Source: Picochlorum sp. 'celeri' (Eukaryota; Chlorophyta; Trebouxiophyceae). From it: a stretch of 64,000 nucleotides of DNA. Below the pieces are notes generated by a model. That model had not been told where the DNA came from. It worked only from the letters and a program-made list of their open reading frames with translations, and ran no database searches. Below are positions 51,084 through 59,898 of the stretch, in pieces (within the stretch, counting starts at the first letter, position 1; each line of letters opens with the position of its first letter). The position numbers and the translations under genes are program-made. The stretch lies in NCBI GenBank assembly GCA_010909725.1, contig JAACMV010000011.1, positions 372,001 to 436,000 of the forward strand, given 5' to 3'.

Positions 51084-51690
51084 TGATCTTTTTTCTTTCC
51101 TCCATCCCTGTGTAATAAGAGTGTTTTTACTTTTCTTTTTCTTTGCTTCCTATGGTCCATTGATCTTTGCCGCCATGATGATGCAAGAAGTATTTGACGC
51201 TCTTCCACCGAAATTACGCCTTGGAATGCCTGACGCTGGACAGTCGTGAAGGGATTCAGATTGGCTAATGAATGAACAAAGGCCTGTGATTTGTGCATCT
51301 GCTGTCGCTGTCTTGGAGACAGCATGTGAAGGATGACACCGTGCTATAGTTCTTATTAAAGCATGTATCGTTCCGATACAAGATAGATACCATGGTGTGT
51401 CCCATGCGGGGAAAAGCCAGATGCTTTGCAACGCATAAGCCACAAGCATGTGTCTGTTGATAGATTTGCGAGGAGACGGGATCTCTACATGCTGAGAAAA
51501 TGCTGTCAATTCATTGGCGACGGACACTCTCGTTGCATGGATAGATCTCAACGATGTATCGATTATTACCTTCCATTGCAGGACCATGCGCATGAGGAGG
51601 TAACAAATCTGCCTCTTTAGGGGACCTCCTCGAGGTAAAGGTACAATTACAGCATCATATCACATTTCATCAACAAGCAAATAAACACGT
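51084..51690. other. 3' region with possible last exon of the Cys-rich gene
   Basis: 51122-51249 may be a last exon with a membrane helix (see the Cys-rich gene). The rest has no supported gene; a 64-codon frame at 51426-51620 has no recognised feature. TGTAA occurs at about 51111. Confidence 0.4.
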
Positions 51691-52864
51691 CTACCCTCTC
51701 TGAGGCTTTTGTGATTTCAAAAGACCGCCTACAATGGAAGATGCTATGGCAAGTCCTGCAAGTTCAGCGACGGCAACACCTCCTGCCTGAACAGTTGCAT
51801 CACCAAGGCCAGCTGATGATGATGATGTTGATGATGGGGCAGGAGAAGTTACCTTCTCCACTGGTGCTTTGACTGCTGGTGCTGCTTTCTCCACAGCCTT
51901 TTCCACAACGACAGCTGCAGTTCCAGCTCCGGCTCCAGCCAAAGCAGCCTTCTTTTTGCGAGCAAGAGGATTCTCAGCAGCTGCTGGCTTTGGAGCAGCA
52001 GATACTGGCTTTGGCGCCTCTACAGGCGCTGGTGCTGGTGTTGGAGCCGCAGCCTTCTTTTTACGAGCAAGAGGATTCTCAGCAGCTGCTGGCTTTGGAG
52101 CAGCTGGCGCAACTGGCTTTGGCTTTGGAGCAGCTGGCGCAACTGGCTTTGGCTTTGGAGCAGCTGGCGCAGCTGGCTTTGGCTTTGGAGCAGCAGCCTT
52201 GGTCACCTTTGCCTTTGTCACTGCTCCCTTTGGCACTGGCAATTCCACTCCAGCTGGTGCAGACCCTTGTGTACCGATTGATGCCTTTTCAGAGAATTTC
52301 AATGGCTTGCTACTGCTGGATGGCTTTGCCGCTGGCTTTGTAGCACTAGGTGCTGCTGCCTTTTTCGCTGGCGCTTTTGTCGTCGCAGCAGGCTTTTTCA
52401 CAGCACTCTTATTCTGCTGTCCATACACAGCCTTTTGACTTGGTGCAGACTTTCCTTGAATAATCTTGGATTTGATCTCTCCCTTCTTCTGCTGCTCAAG
52501 AATCTCGTCAAAAAACTGACCCTGTGTTGGGGCTGGTGCCGTCTTTGCAACAGCAATGGATGGCTCCGCCATCAGCAATGCAGCAGCTCCAGCTGCTAAT
52601 GCCATTCTCTTCAACTCCTCGACTGGCCTGCATGGCAAAATCCCCGTTGTGTGTATTTGTGTCTCTTTCAAAAGCACCGAATATTGAGGCAGAGACCCAT
52701 GCAGAATCCCATCATCTCCACATGATTCCCAAACAAATTGCTATGAAGTTTAAAAAAGACACGCACCCTTTGCGATCAGGCCTGGCAGTAGCACGACATT
52801 GAACCACAGATCGCTCTGTACGTGCCTGTGTTGCCTGTGCCTTGGAAACAACCGATCTCTGCAT
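51691..52864 (-). CDS. Ala/Pro/Lys-rich plastid protein, predicted thylakoid
   Basis: Exons 52864-52767 and 52627-51691 (139-nt intron, donor GTGCGT); 344 aa. The spliced N-terminus is a chloroplast transit peptide of green-algal type (QRSVVSKAQATQARTERSV, then VQCRATARPDRK). Next comes a second targeting-like stretch, KRMALAAGAAALLMAEPS, ending IAVA, typical of thylakoid transfer. The mature part has TQGQFFDEILEQQKKGEIK and then low-complexity repeats of A-A-P-K-P-K-P (at least four) and two copies of PAAAENPLARKKKAA. It ends with a short membrane helix (AVAELAGLAIASSIVGGLL). No family recognised. No ER signal precedes the transit peptide, which argues for a primary plastid. The complementary strand is open for 189 codons owing to composition. 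Confidence 0.7.
51940..52195. repeat. In-frame tandem repeats coding AAPKPKP and PLARKKKAA
   Basis: Four near-identical 30-bp units (GCTTTGGAGCAGCTGGCGCA type on the plus strand) and two copies of a longer 63-bp-scale unit. They lie within the plastid protein gene and likely arose by replication slippage. Confidence 0.75.
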
Positions 52865-53175
52865 CGTTATAGTGTATCAAAAACAATAAATCAAAAATGA
52901 AATCTAATTTGAGGAAGAATGGGCGAGAGAGGGAATCATGGGTTGAATCTGGGTCCTCCAACAGGACAGGATAAAATCAGGATTTATCCATTGTCACGGT
53001 CAATGCAAGGGCGCCTTGGGAGGCTGGGTGGATGGCACAGCACTGCCATTCAGGGGTACACATCTACTGCGATGAATCCATGAATGATTCTATACATGTC
53101 AAATATCAGCACACCCGCTCACGCTGGTGACCTGCATGTTTATTATTGTTACCGCAATGAAAAAAAAACTGCCGC
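52865..53175. other. Intergenic region, plastid protein / CYP51
   Basis: About 310 bp; nothing supported. A poly-A run is at about 53160. Confidence 0.4.
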
Positions 53176-54747
53176 TCATAATGTTCTACGTCTATATCTG
53201 ATTCTGCAAGGTTTTGGCCCAATCACCATTGACGTGAAATCTGGTTCTGGGAAAGGATCAAGCATTTCAAACTCAAATTCTCGGATGAGCACACTCCAAA
53301 TTGTTTTGATCTGGAGCATGGCAAACTGCTGTCCCATGCATGCATGGCGCCCTCCACCAAATCCAAGATACGAGAAAGGCTTTGCCTTGTCCTCTGATCG
53401 TGGTGGAGCAAACCTATCTGGCTGGAATTCATTTGCATCCTTGAAAACTTCAGGAAGACGGTGAGAAAAGGTCGGTGATGCTGCGACAATGTGACCCTTT
53501 GGAATCACATACTGTGTGCCCTTGGATGTTGTAACAACAAAGTCCTCCTTGGCATATCTCATCACCATAATCAATGGCGGACCCAATCTCAATGCTTCAT
53601 GAATACTTCTATGAAGAACATCCAATGATGTCAACATATCAAACGTAATCTCCGGCCCTTGCTCGGAGATGACCTTTTTCTGCTCCTCCTCTGCTGCTTT
53701 CCACACCTCTGGATGAGAAATCATCTGAAGTCCAGTCCACGAGGATGTAATCGTGGATGTATGCTGTCCAGCAAAGAGAATTGCAATCAACAGACCAGTA
53801 ATCTCCTGATCATTCAAATGCCTTCCTCCATTCACTTTCTGATACTTGGCATCAATCAACACTTGCAACATATCTGGCTCTGCTGACTTTGCTGCTCTGC
53901 GAGCAGCAACAATCTTTCCAAAAATCTCAGCCATCCTAGCCCTCGCCAAATCACGCTTCCTATGATATGGTGTTGGAAGATATGGGAAGAAGACGGAGAT
54001 TGGCCTCATCCCATCATCCAAATCATGATACAAATCAGCAACTTCTTTGAACATGTGTTCTCTCACCTCTCGCCCAAGCAATGTCCTGGATGCCGTCAAA
54101 ATAATCAATTCTCCGAAAACATCTGGTAAATTCACAACTCCAGTCTCCCCCCATTTGTCAAAGTATGCCTTGGTCTCCTCCACAAACTGTGGAACATATT
54201 CCTTCAGCTTGGCAGACCGCAATGCTTCTCCAACAATCCTAAACTGTTCAGCTCTAATCTTCACATCAACGTCATACACAACACCCTTCCCAAAGGTCGG
54301 GACATTGAAGTCATACACCTCGGTCTGAGACATTTTATCATCATTCGCATTGAAAAAGTGAGGTGACACAGAAGGACCAAACAAAAATGTCATCTTCTTG
54401 TGCAATAAAGGCACAGTCACAACTTCACCATGCTTTTTGTAAATCTCATTCATCAGCTCCCATGGTCCCTGCACACACAGTCAACGTGACATGATCCAAA
54501 AACCGTCCACGTGTCCCTCAAATCAGCAGCCTGCTGTACTCCCACTCACCTTGCTAAACTTCAGCAGTCCACCGATGAACGGAATACCCTCCTCCACGGG
54601 TGGTTTATTTCCATGGAATGTATTTGATAAGACTCGAACAGCAACAGCAACCACAACCGTCGTCACAGCGACCAGCGCCACCAGAGTTGGGAGGGGCAGT
54701 TGAAGCAGCACAGAATCAGCCGACTGAACAGCAGCACTGATCACCAT
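53176..54747 (-). CDS. CYP51: Sterol 14-alpha-demethylase (CYP51)
   Basis: Exons 54747-54550 and 54468-53176 (81-nt intron); 496 aa. An N-terminal membrane anchor (TLVALVAVTTVVVAVAV) precedes KPPVEEGIPFIGGLLKF. P450 marks are the CYP51 B-C region YDFNVPTFGKGVVYDVD, the I-helix AGQHTSTITSSW, the K-helix ExxR in HEALRLGPPL and the heme-binding FGGGRHACMGQQFAM. The enzyme removes the 14-methyl group from obtusifoliol or lanosterol-type sterols at the ER by three oxidations with a P450 reductase. The plant-like FGKGVVYDV segment and the Thr pair of the I-helix are intact. Sterol synthesis in this organism therefore appears functional. Confidence 0.96.
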
Positions 54748-54974
54748 TCTCACTGTTGTTCCTATATATGAATGAAGATATGTAATATTTTGAATGAAAT
54801 ACAAATGCTTCCTCGTCGTCGATCATGGGATTTATTTTTAGAGATTCCACCATCACACAGACGTGCCTCTGGCATGGATTTTTAAATGTTTAATTTCAGA
54901 GTACTCGACCATAATTTTGAAATCTTGAACGACAATCACGACTCGTGATTGCCTGGTATTATTATTCGTATCTG

Positions 54975-55002
54975 ATAGTAATAGTAATAGTAATAGTAAT
55001 AG
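54975..55002. repeat. (AGTAAT)n hexanucleotide repeat
   Basis: Four to five AGTAAT/TAGTAA units about 20 bp upstream of the Mis18-type gene's ATG. Confidence 0.75.
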
Positions 55003-55023
55003 GTATACTATATAATTCATACG

Positions 55024-55878
55024 ATGGAGACGTTCAGGGTATTGTCTACAGGCGATGAGCTGAAAGAGCACAAAATGGTGCTGCAGTGTCAAACCTGTAG
55101 GACTATTGTCGGGGATAGCAATGAACTTGTGTGTGTGTATACTCTGGGAACTGATGATCATGGGAGTAGTGATGGGGATGATGAGGAGGTACAGTACATC
55201 TCCATTGCATGTACGTGTATATATACTATAATACTGTTGTGTGCACGATTCCTTCTTCTCTCCCAGTACATGCTCTGTGACATGTGTTTTTATCATCAAA
55301 AGAGCAGCAAAGCCGTGTTCAGAGATCTATACTACAATTATTATTATCAAACTTAATGGTATGTAGGTGCATCAAATGTGAGGCTTGAAAGCCAAGAGAT
55401 GCCGAGCAGCACCACAAAAGCAATGCAAAAGAAGAAGAAGACAAACAAGAAGAGAAGGATGAGCACTGACAGAGATGATGATGATTCTTTGGCGGAACAG
55501 CAAAGCATCATTATCGTGTGTGATACATGTTCGAATCATATTGGTAGAATGCATCGCGGTGACAATGATGATGATGCCTCGTCAATCGTCAAGGACACCT
55601 TTTCCTTCCGCTTGGATGCTGTTGACAGGTATTTCTTTGGCAGTGGAGATTTACGAGTCATTCCTCCTCCTCCTCCTGACAATGCATCAGCCGGTGATCA
55701 TGATCAAGATTCTATAGAAGAAGAAGATGAAGATACAAAGAACAACACAGAGGTGGACAGGATGAAACAAGACTTGGATGATGTGAAAAAGACGGTGGCC
55801 AAGATGCAAGAGGAATTGTCTCTTCATCGAAAGAAATTGGCTCAATACGATGCCCTTTTCTCAGAATCTGCCGACTGA
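55024..55878 (+). CDS. Mis18/Yippee-fold protein (Mis18-like)
   Basis: Exons 55024-55210 and 55367-55878 (156-nt intron, donor GTACGT); 232 aa. Two CxxC pairs, LQCQTC (about residues 22-25) and IVCDTC in the second exon, form the zinc-binding Yippee-like fold of Mis18. The flanks TIVGDSNELVC, joined YISIACASNVRLES and FSFRLDAVDRYFFGSGDL fit Mis18. A C-terminal coiled coil (MKQDLDDVKKTVAKMQEEL) is also as in Mis18 alpha/beta, which oligomerise by it. In animals and fungi Mis18 licenses centromeres for CENP-A deposition with HJURP/Scm3. A Lys/Arg-rich insert (QKKKKTNKKRR) in the middle may be a nuclear localisation signal. The splice was chosen to keep frame; the open frame itself reads on into the intron. 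Confidence 0.8.
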
Positions 55879-55962
55879 TAATAATTTTTTAATCAAATAT
55901 AAAGTAATAGCAGTATCTGATTTGTCGTTATCATTAGTAGCGTAGAAAATATCGAACAAACA

Positions 55963-56581
55963 ATGTCAGAAATCCTGAGAGACATTAATCCGACAATTTC
56001 CGTCTACAAGTACGTCTATATCTCGCCTTTTCAAAGCATACTATTCAAATACTAATAACAATCACCATACTATGTATGGATGCAGGGATCGTCGGTTTGC
56101 TGGGACTCAGGAAGAATTTGAAGAAGCATTGAAACAATCCACAACCGTCTATGTTGGTAATGTGTCTTTTTACACGACTGAAGATCAGATATACGAGGTA
56201 TTTAGTAAAACAGGTGATATAAAGCGAATCATCATGGGCCTGGATAAGAATAAAATGACTCCCTGTGGGTTTTGTTTTGTGGTGTACTACACACGCAAGG
56301 ATACAGAAGACTGCGTCAAATATTTAAATGGTACCATGCTTGACGATCGACCTATCCGTGTGGATTTCGATTGGGGATTTGTCGAGGGACGGCAGTTTGG
56401 TCGCGGCAAGAGTGGAGGGCAGGTTCGTGATGAATATAGAATGGACTATGATCCTGGTAGAGGAGGGTTTGGAGGCATCTTGGGGCAGCACATGACATCG
56501 CAGGGCGATGGTGATGGCAGTATTCCTCCTGTGAATACAGAAAAGAGATTCCGACGAGATGATTCAGATAATGAGGATTGA
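55963..56581 (+). CDS. CBP20: Nuclear cap-binding protein subunit 2 (CBP20)
   Basis: Exons 55963-56009 and 56086-56581 (76-nt intron); 180 aa. The first exon gives [17 protein letters not shown], joining [17 protein letters not shown]. The RRM has RNP2 [10 protein letters not shown] and RNP1 [10 protein letters not shown], with the cap-stacking Tyr in the N-terminal extension (SVYKDRR). The C-terminal cap-binding part is [20 protein letters not shown] and [10 protein letters not shown]. With CBP80 it binds the m7G cap of nuclear RNA and acts in splicing, export and miRNA processing. The family's length and motifs are complete. Confidence 0.97.
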
Positions 56582-56632
56582 GAATGTAGAATACAGAAAA
56601 AAAGAGCAACATAATCTAATGCATACATCTAC

Positions 56633-57451
56633 TCACGCCACTTCTGGCTTTAATCCCTTGAGATCCACCTTTCCTACCTGAATATCCTCCGCCTTGACCA
56701 CCTTGCCAATCTGATCTTCCACAGTCTCTCTGAGACCAGTCACGTGCTTCATGTACATGTCGAGAACAGCATCATCCTTCACCTTGGCAGTATCCTGCAG
56801 CCCATATTTCTTCTCAATTGCTGCAATCTTACTACTCAACGCTTTCCATCCCTTTTCATTCGATGCATCCAATTCTTTCCCGGACGCCTTTTCTGCCTCC
56901 TGAATAGCATCCATGACATCTTGGCCAATGCCCTCATATGCCGTCTTGGACACATCCATATCCCCAAGCACAGAACTGACAAATTTCTTCACATCATTAC
57001 CAGCAACAGACATGGCATATGCCATCTCGGCTTTCACAAGGGATTCATAGTCTGGCATGCCAACCTTTTTCTTGAGCTTTTCCACCTCGGTAGCATACGC
57101 CTTGACTGCCTTCTCATCCCCTTCCAGAGGCACTTCAATCTTCGATAGCCCCTTCATGAGCTCTGTATACCGAGATTGCTGCTTCTTGAACGCAGACATG
57201 ACCACATCATCCGTCTTCTCCGCCCGAGACACAGCACTGCTGTGATATCCCACCGTGACCTGCAACAAAAGATTCGACTCCATCATCAAGCAAACCCTCC
57301 CAACCAGGAATCCATATGAATAATTCTAATCGTGAATACTCCGATCCCAAACACGTACATTCGACTCAACAGTCTCTGCCGAGCAACGTGATGCTGCTGG
57401 GGCTCCAAGACCCTGTCGACGCACAACCTGCTGCAGCGCACGTCTCATCAT
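56633..57451 (-). CDS. Mitochondrial helical protein of unknown function
   Basis: Exons 57451-57359 and 57259-56633 (99-nt intron, donor GTACGT); 239 aa. The spliced N-terminus MMRRALQQVVRRQGLGAP is a typical mitochondrial presequence. The rest is alpha-helical and rich in Lys, Glu, Ala and Val with no membrane segment: QQSRYTELMKGLSKIEVPL, VKAYATEVEKLKKKVGMP and LDMYMKHVTGLRETVED. ATP synthase peripheral-stalk subunits of algae look like this, but I cannot identify a specific subunit, so the link is only a suggestion. The gene converges with CBP20, with 51 bp between stops. Confidence 0.6.
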
Positions 57452-57804
57452 TATGAATTCAGTCTAAAAGTACTTGTATTCCTTGAATTCTGTCTGGCAA
57501 TAAGCGTCGATCAGCGCTGGATGCGAATCCGACGTCTGGGGATCAACCATGATGCTCGTTGCAAGGATGGCGTTGATGGGACAATACTGCAACGGATGTT
57601 CTTCTTCTTCTAAAATACTCCAAGAAGGAATTAAAAATTATGCTTCAAGTCTCCTTCTTTGGTTGGAAGAATAGATACCTCCTCCTGTCACTTGGGACAT
57701 GAATATTTACTACTAGATACTGTATTGTTTTTAGTGGTGGAGTCGTAGTAGGCAAAGCAAGCAAAACAGCGTCAACAAGACGGTAGGAATTAGCACAACG
57801 AAAG
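57452..57804. other. Divergent promoter region, mitochondrial protein / RPN8
   Basis: About 350 bp; no gene or repeat of note. Confidence 0.35.
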
Positions 57805-58791
57805 ATGACTGGCGATCAGGAACTCGAAAAGAACAAGGACGGAGACACAGTGATGCAGGAGGATATTGGATACGAATCCACTGCCCATATTGTCAAGTCT
57901 GTTGCGATAGAAAAGGTGTATGTGCATCCGTTGGTGCTCTTGTCCGTGGTGGATCATTACAATAGAGTGGCCAAGGACACGAAAAAGAGGTCTGTCGGGA
58001 TATTGTTGGGGGAACGGAGGAAAGGAGGAGTGATTGAAGCTACTAATAGTTTTGCTGTGCCGTTTGAGGAGGATGAGAAGAATCCTTCGATTTGGTTCCT
58101 GGACCATAGTTACTTGGAGAATATGTATCGAATGTTTAAAAAGGTGAATGCGAGGGAGAAGATTATTGGCTGGTATCATACGGGTCCTAGATTGCGAGAA
58201 AGTGATATGGATATTCATACATTGGTGTCCGAGTATTGTGAATCATTGGGGAACCAGGCTGTCTTGGTGATATGTGAGGTCAAACCAAAGGATGTGGGGT
58301 TACCTGTGCATGCGTACAAGGCTGTTGAGGACGTGTCTGATGCCAAGGGTGCGACATCTGCGCATATGACACAAAGTAAGCCCGTGTTTTTGAATTTACC
58401 GACGGAAGTGGGTGCCACAGAAGCAGAAGAGATTGGGGTGGAGCATCTGCTGCGGGATGTGAAGGATGCTACTGTGAGCAGTCTGTCGTCGGAAGTGGGG
58501 GAGATGGTGACTGGTTTGAAAGGGCTTCGGATTCGGTTGATGGAGATTAAAGGGTATTTGGATGCTGTTGTGGCAGGCAAGATGCCAGTGAATAATGACA
58601 TTATAAAGAATCTGCAGGATATATTTAGTTTGTTGCCCAATTTGAATATGGAGCATGTGGTGTCGTCGTTTGCAATGGAGACGAATGATATGATGATATC
58701 GGTGTATGTGGCTTCCTTGGTGAGATCTGTTGTGTCGCTGCATTCACTGATTGAAAATAAGGAGGTGAATAGGATGGTGTCATCAACATAG
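57805..58791 (+). CDS. RPN8: 26S proteasome lid subunit RPN8
   Basis: Single exon, 328 aa. The MPN domain begins VYVHPLVLLSVVDHYNRVAK and includes VGILLGERRKGGVIEATNSF, WFLDHSYLENMYRMFKKVN and IIGWYHTGPRLRESDMDIH. In place of the catalytic HxHx7SxxD of RPN11 it has YHTGPRLRESD, so it is a non-catalytic MPN protein. The C-terminal half is helical and joins the lid helical bundle (LRIRLMEIKGYLDAVVAGK, IFSLLPNLN). RPN8 pairs with RPN11 in the 19S lid. The length matches PSMD7 of animals and plants (about 310-325). Confidence 0.96.
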   Translation: MTGDQELEKNKDGDTVMQEDIGYESTAHIVKSVAIEKVYVHPLVLLSVVDHYNRVAKDTKKRSVGILLGERRKGGVIEATNSFAVPFEEDEKNPSIWFLDHSYLENMYRMFKKVNAREKIIGWYHTGPRLRESDMDIHTLVSEYCESLGNQAVLVICEVKPKDVGLPVHAYKAVEDVSDAKGATSAHMTQSKPVFLNLPTEVGATEAEEIGVEHLLRDVKDATVSSLSSEVGEMVTGLKGLRIRLMEIKGYLDAVVAGKMPVNNDIIKNLQDIFSLLPNLNMEHVVSSFAMETNDMMISVYVASLVRSVVSLHSLIENKEVNRMVSST

Positions 58792-58874
58792 ATCTGACAT
58801 GGCTGAGATGTATTCATATCGCCATTTTATATAAATGCAACACCTGTCTGTATCTATGTAATGATCAAAAACAC

Positions 58875-59888
58875 ATGCGATCGTGGGCTGTTTGTGGATG
58901 GTTGTTGCAGCTGCAAGGACATGTTGGATCGTCGCAGGTGACTTGGTATCCGGAATATCCAGGCGAATCAGCCAGTTCGATTGAAATATGTAATGGTGGA
59001 TTTGGGTTTTCTGTGATTCGTTCGAACAATGGGCTTGTTGTGCATGTTGGACATGGATTTCAATCTCCAATACCAGGAATTGGCTCTGCGGAGCCTGTTG
59101 TTGGGGTGGCGATCGGGTTTGACCAGATCTATTATTTAAAATCAATAAATGACATGGAATGTGAGATATATAGGGTGACTGTGACCAGCCCTGAGAGCCT
59201 CTGTGCTCCACATGTCAGGACAACAACTCCACAGTATGTGAGGACCCTGCCGAGGATCAAAAGTATTGCTGCTGGGGAGTCTCATTGTGCAATGGTTACG
59301 CATGATGGAAGGGTGTTCCAGTATGGGGAAAAGAGTCCTGGGGAGGAGGTGGATATTGGGTGTACAGTGGTTCATGTGTGTTGTGGATCCCATCATACCG
59401 TGGCCTTGTCCACGGATGGGCAGGTGTGGACATGGGGGGATAGTCTGAGGGGGCAGTGTGGACGAGGGATACGAGAGAGTGCTCCTGGAGTGGTGGACTT
59501 TGGTCCTGTGAAGATGCGGCATATTGCTGCTGGGTCTTCATTTACCCTGTCATGTTCAGATACGGGTGATGTGTATAGTTGGGGGACGAATGACGAGGGA
59601 GCGTTGGGTCAATCTTCTGAAGGCGTGTCGTCGGCGTACGAGCCCATGTTGGTTGATTTTTTTGGTGTGGATGGTAGGGACGTTGTCAAACTGGCTGCAG
59701 GATCCAGCCATGCTCTTGCTCTGACTGCTAATGGGGTGGTCTATGGGTTTGGAAGCAATCGATTTGGTCAGCTGGGTGTCGGAAAGCACGTTACAAAGAC
59801 GCATACGCCGATACAGGTCGGTCTACAGAAGACGTGTCATGACATAGCAGCTGGATGGTGGCACTCTGTATTTGTTACAGAGGCATAA
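58875..59888 (+). CDS. RCC1-repeat protein
   Basis: Single exon, 337 aa. At least five RCC1 blades are visible after residue 130: AAGESHCAMVTHDGRVFQYG, SHHTVALSTDGQVWTWGDSL, SSFTLSCSDTGDVYSWGTND, SSHALALTANGVVYGFGSNR and AAGWWHSVFVTEA. The first 120 residues probably form weaker blades. The protein is shorter than RCC1 itself and lacks a nuclear tail, so Ran exchange activity is not implied; many such proteins are other regulators (for example UVR8- or SERGEF-like). A 5' start at 58861 in another frame was rejected. It ends 10 bp from the convergent PfkB gene. Confidence 0.85.
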   Translation: MRSWAVCGWLLQLQGHVGSSQVTWYPEYPGESASSIEICNGGFGFSVIRSNNGLVVHVGHGFQSPIPGIGSAEPVVGVAIGFDQIYYLKSINDMECEIYRVTVTSPESLCAPHVRTTTPQYVRTLPRIKSIAAGESHCAMVTHDGRVFQYGEKSPGEEVDIGCTVVHVCCGSHHTVALSTDGQVWTWGDSLRGQCGRGIRESAPGVVDFGPVKMRHIAAGSSFTLSCSDTGDVYSWGTNDEGALGQSSEGVSSAYEPMLVDFFGVDGRDVVKLAAGSSHALALTANGVVYGFGSNRFGQLGVGKHVTKTHTPIQVGLQKTCHDIAAGWWHSVFVTEA

Positions 59889-59898
59889 AAAGATTGAT

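Noticed and set aside
51869..52438. Long plus-strand frame of 189 codons
   Set aside because: It is antisense to the Ala/Pro/Lys-rich plastid gene and reads as low-complexity Ala/Phe/Gly; composition of the repeats explains the lack of stops.
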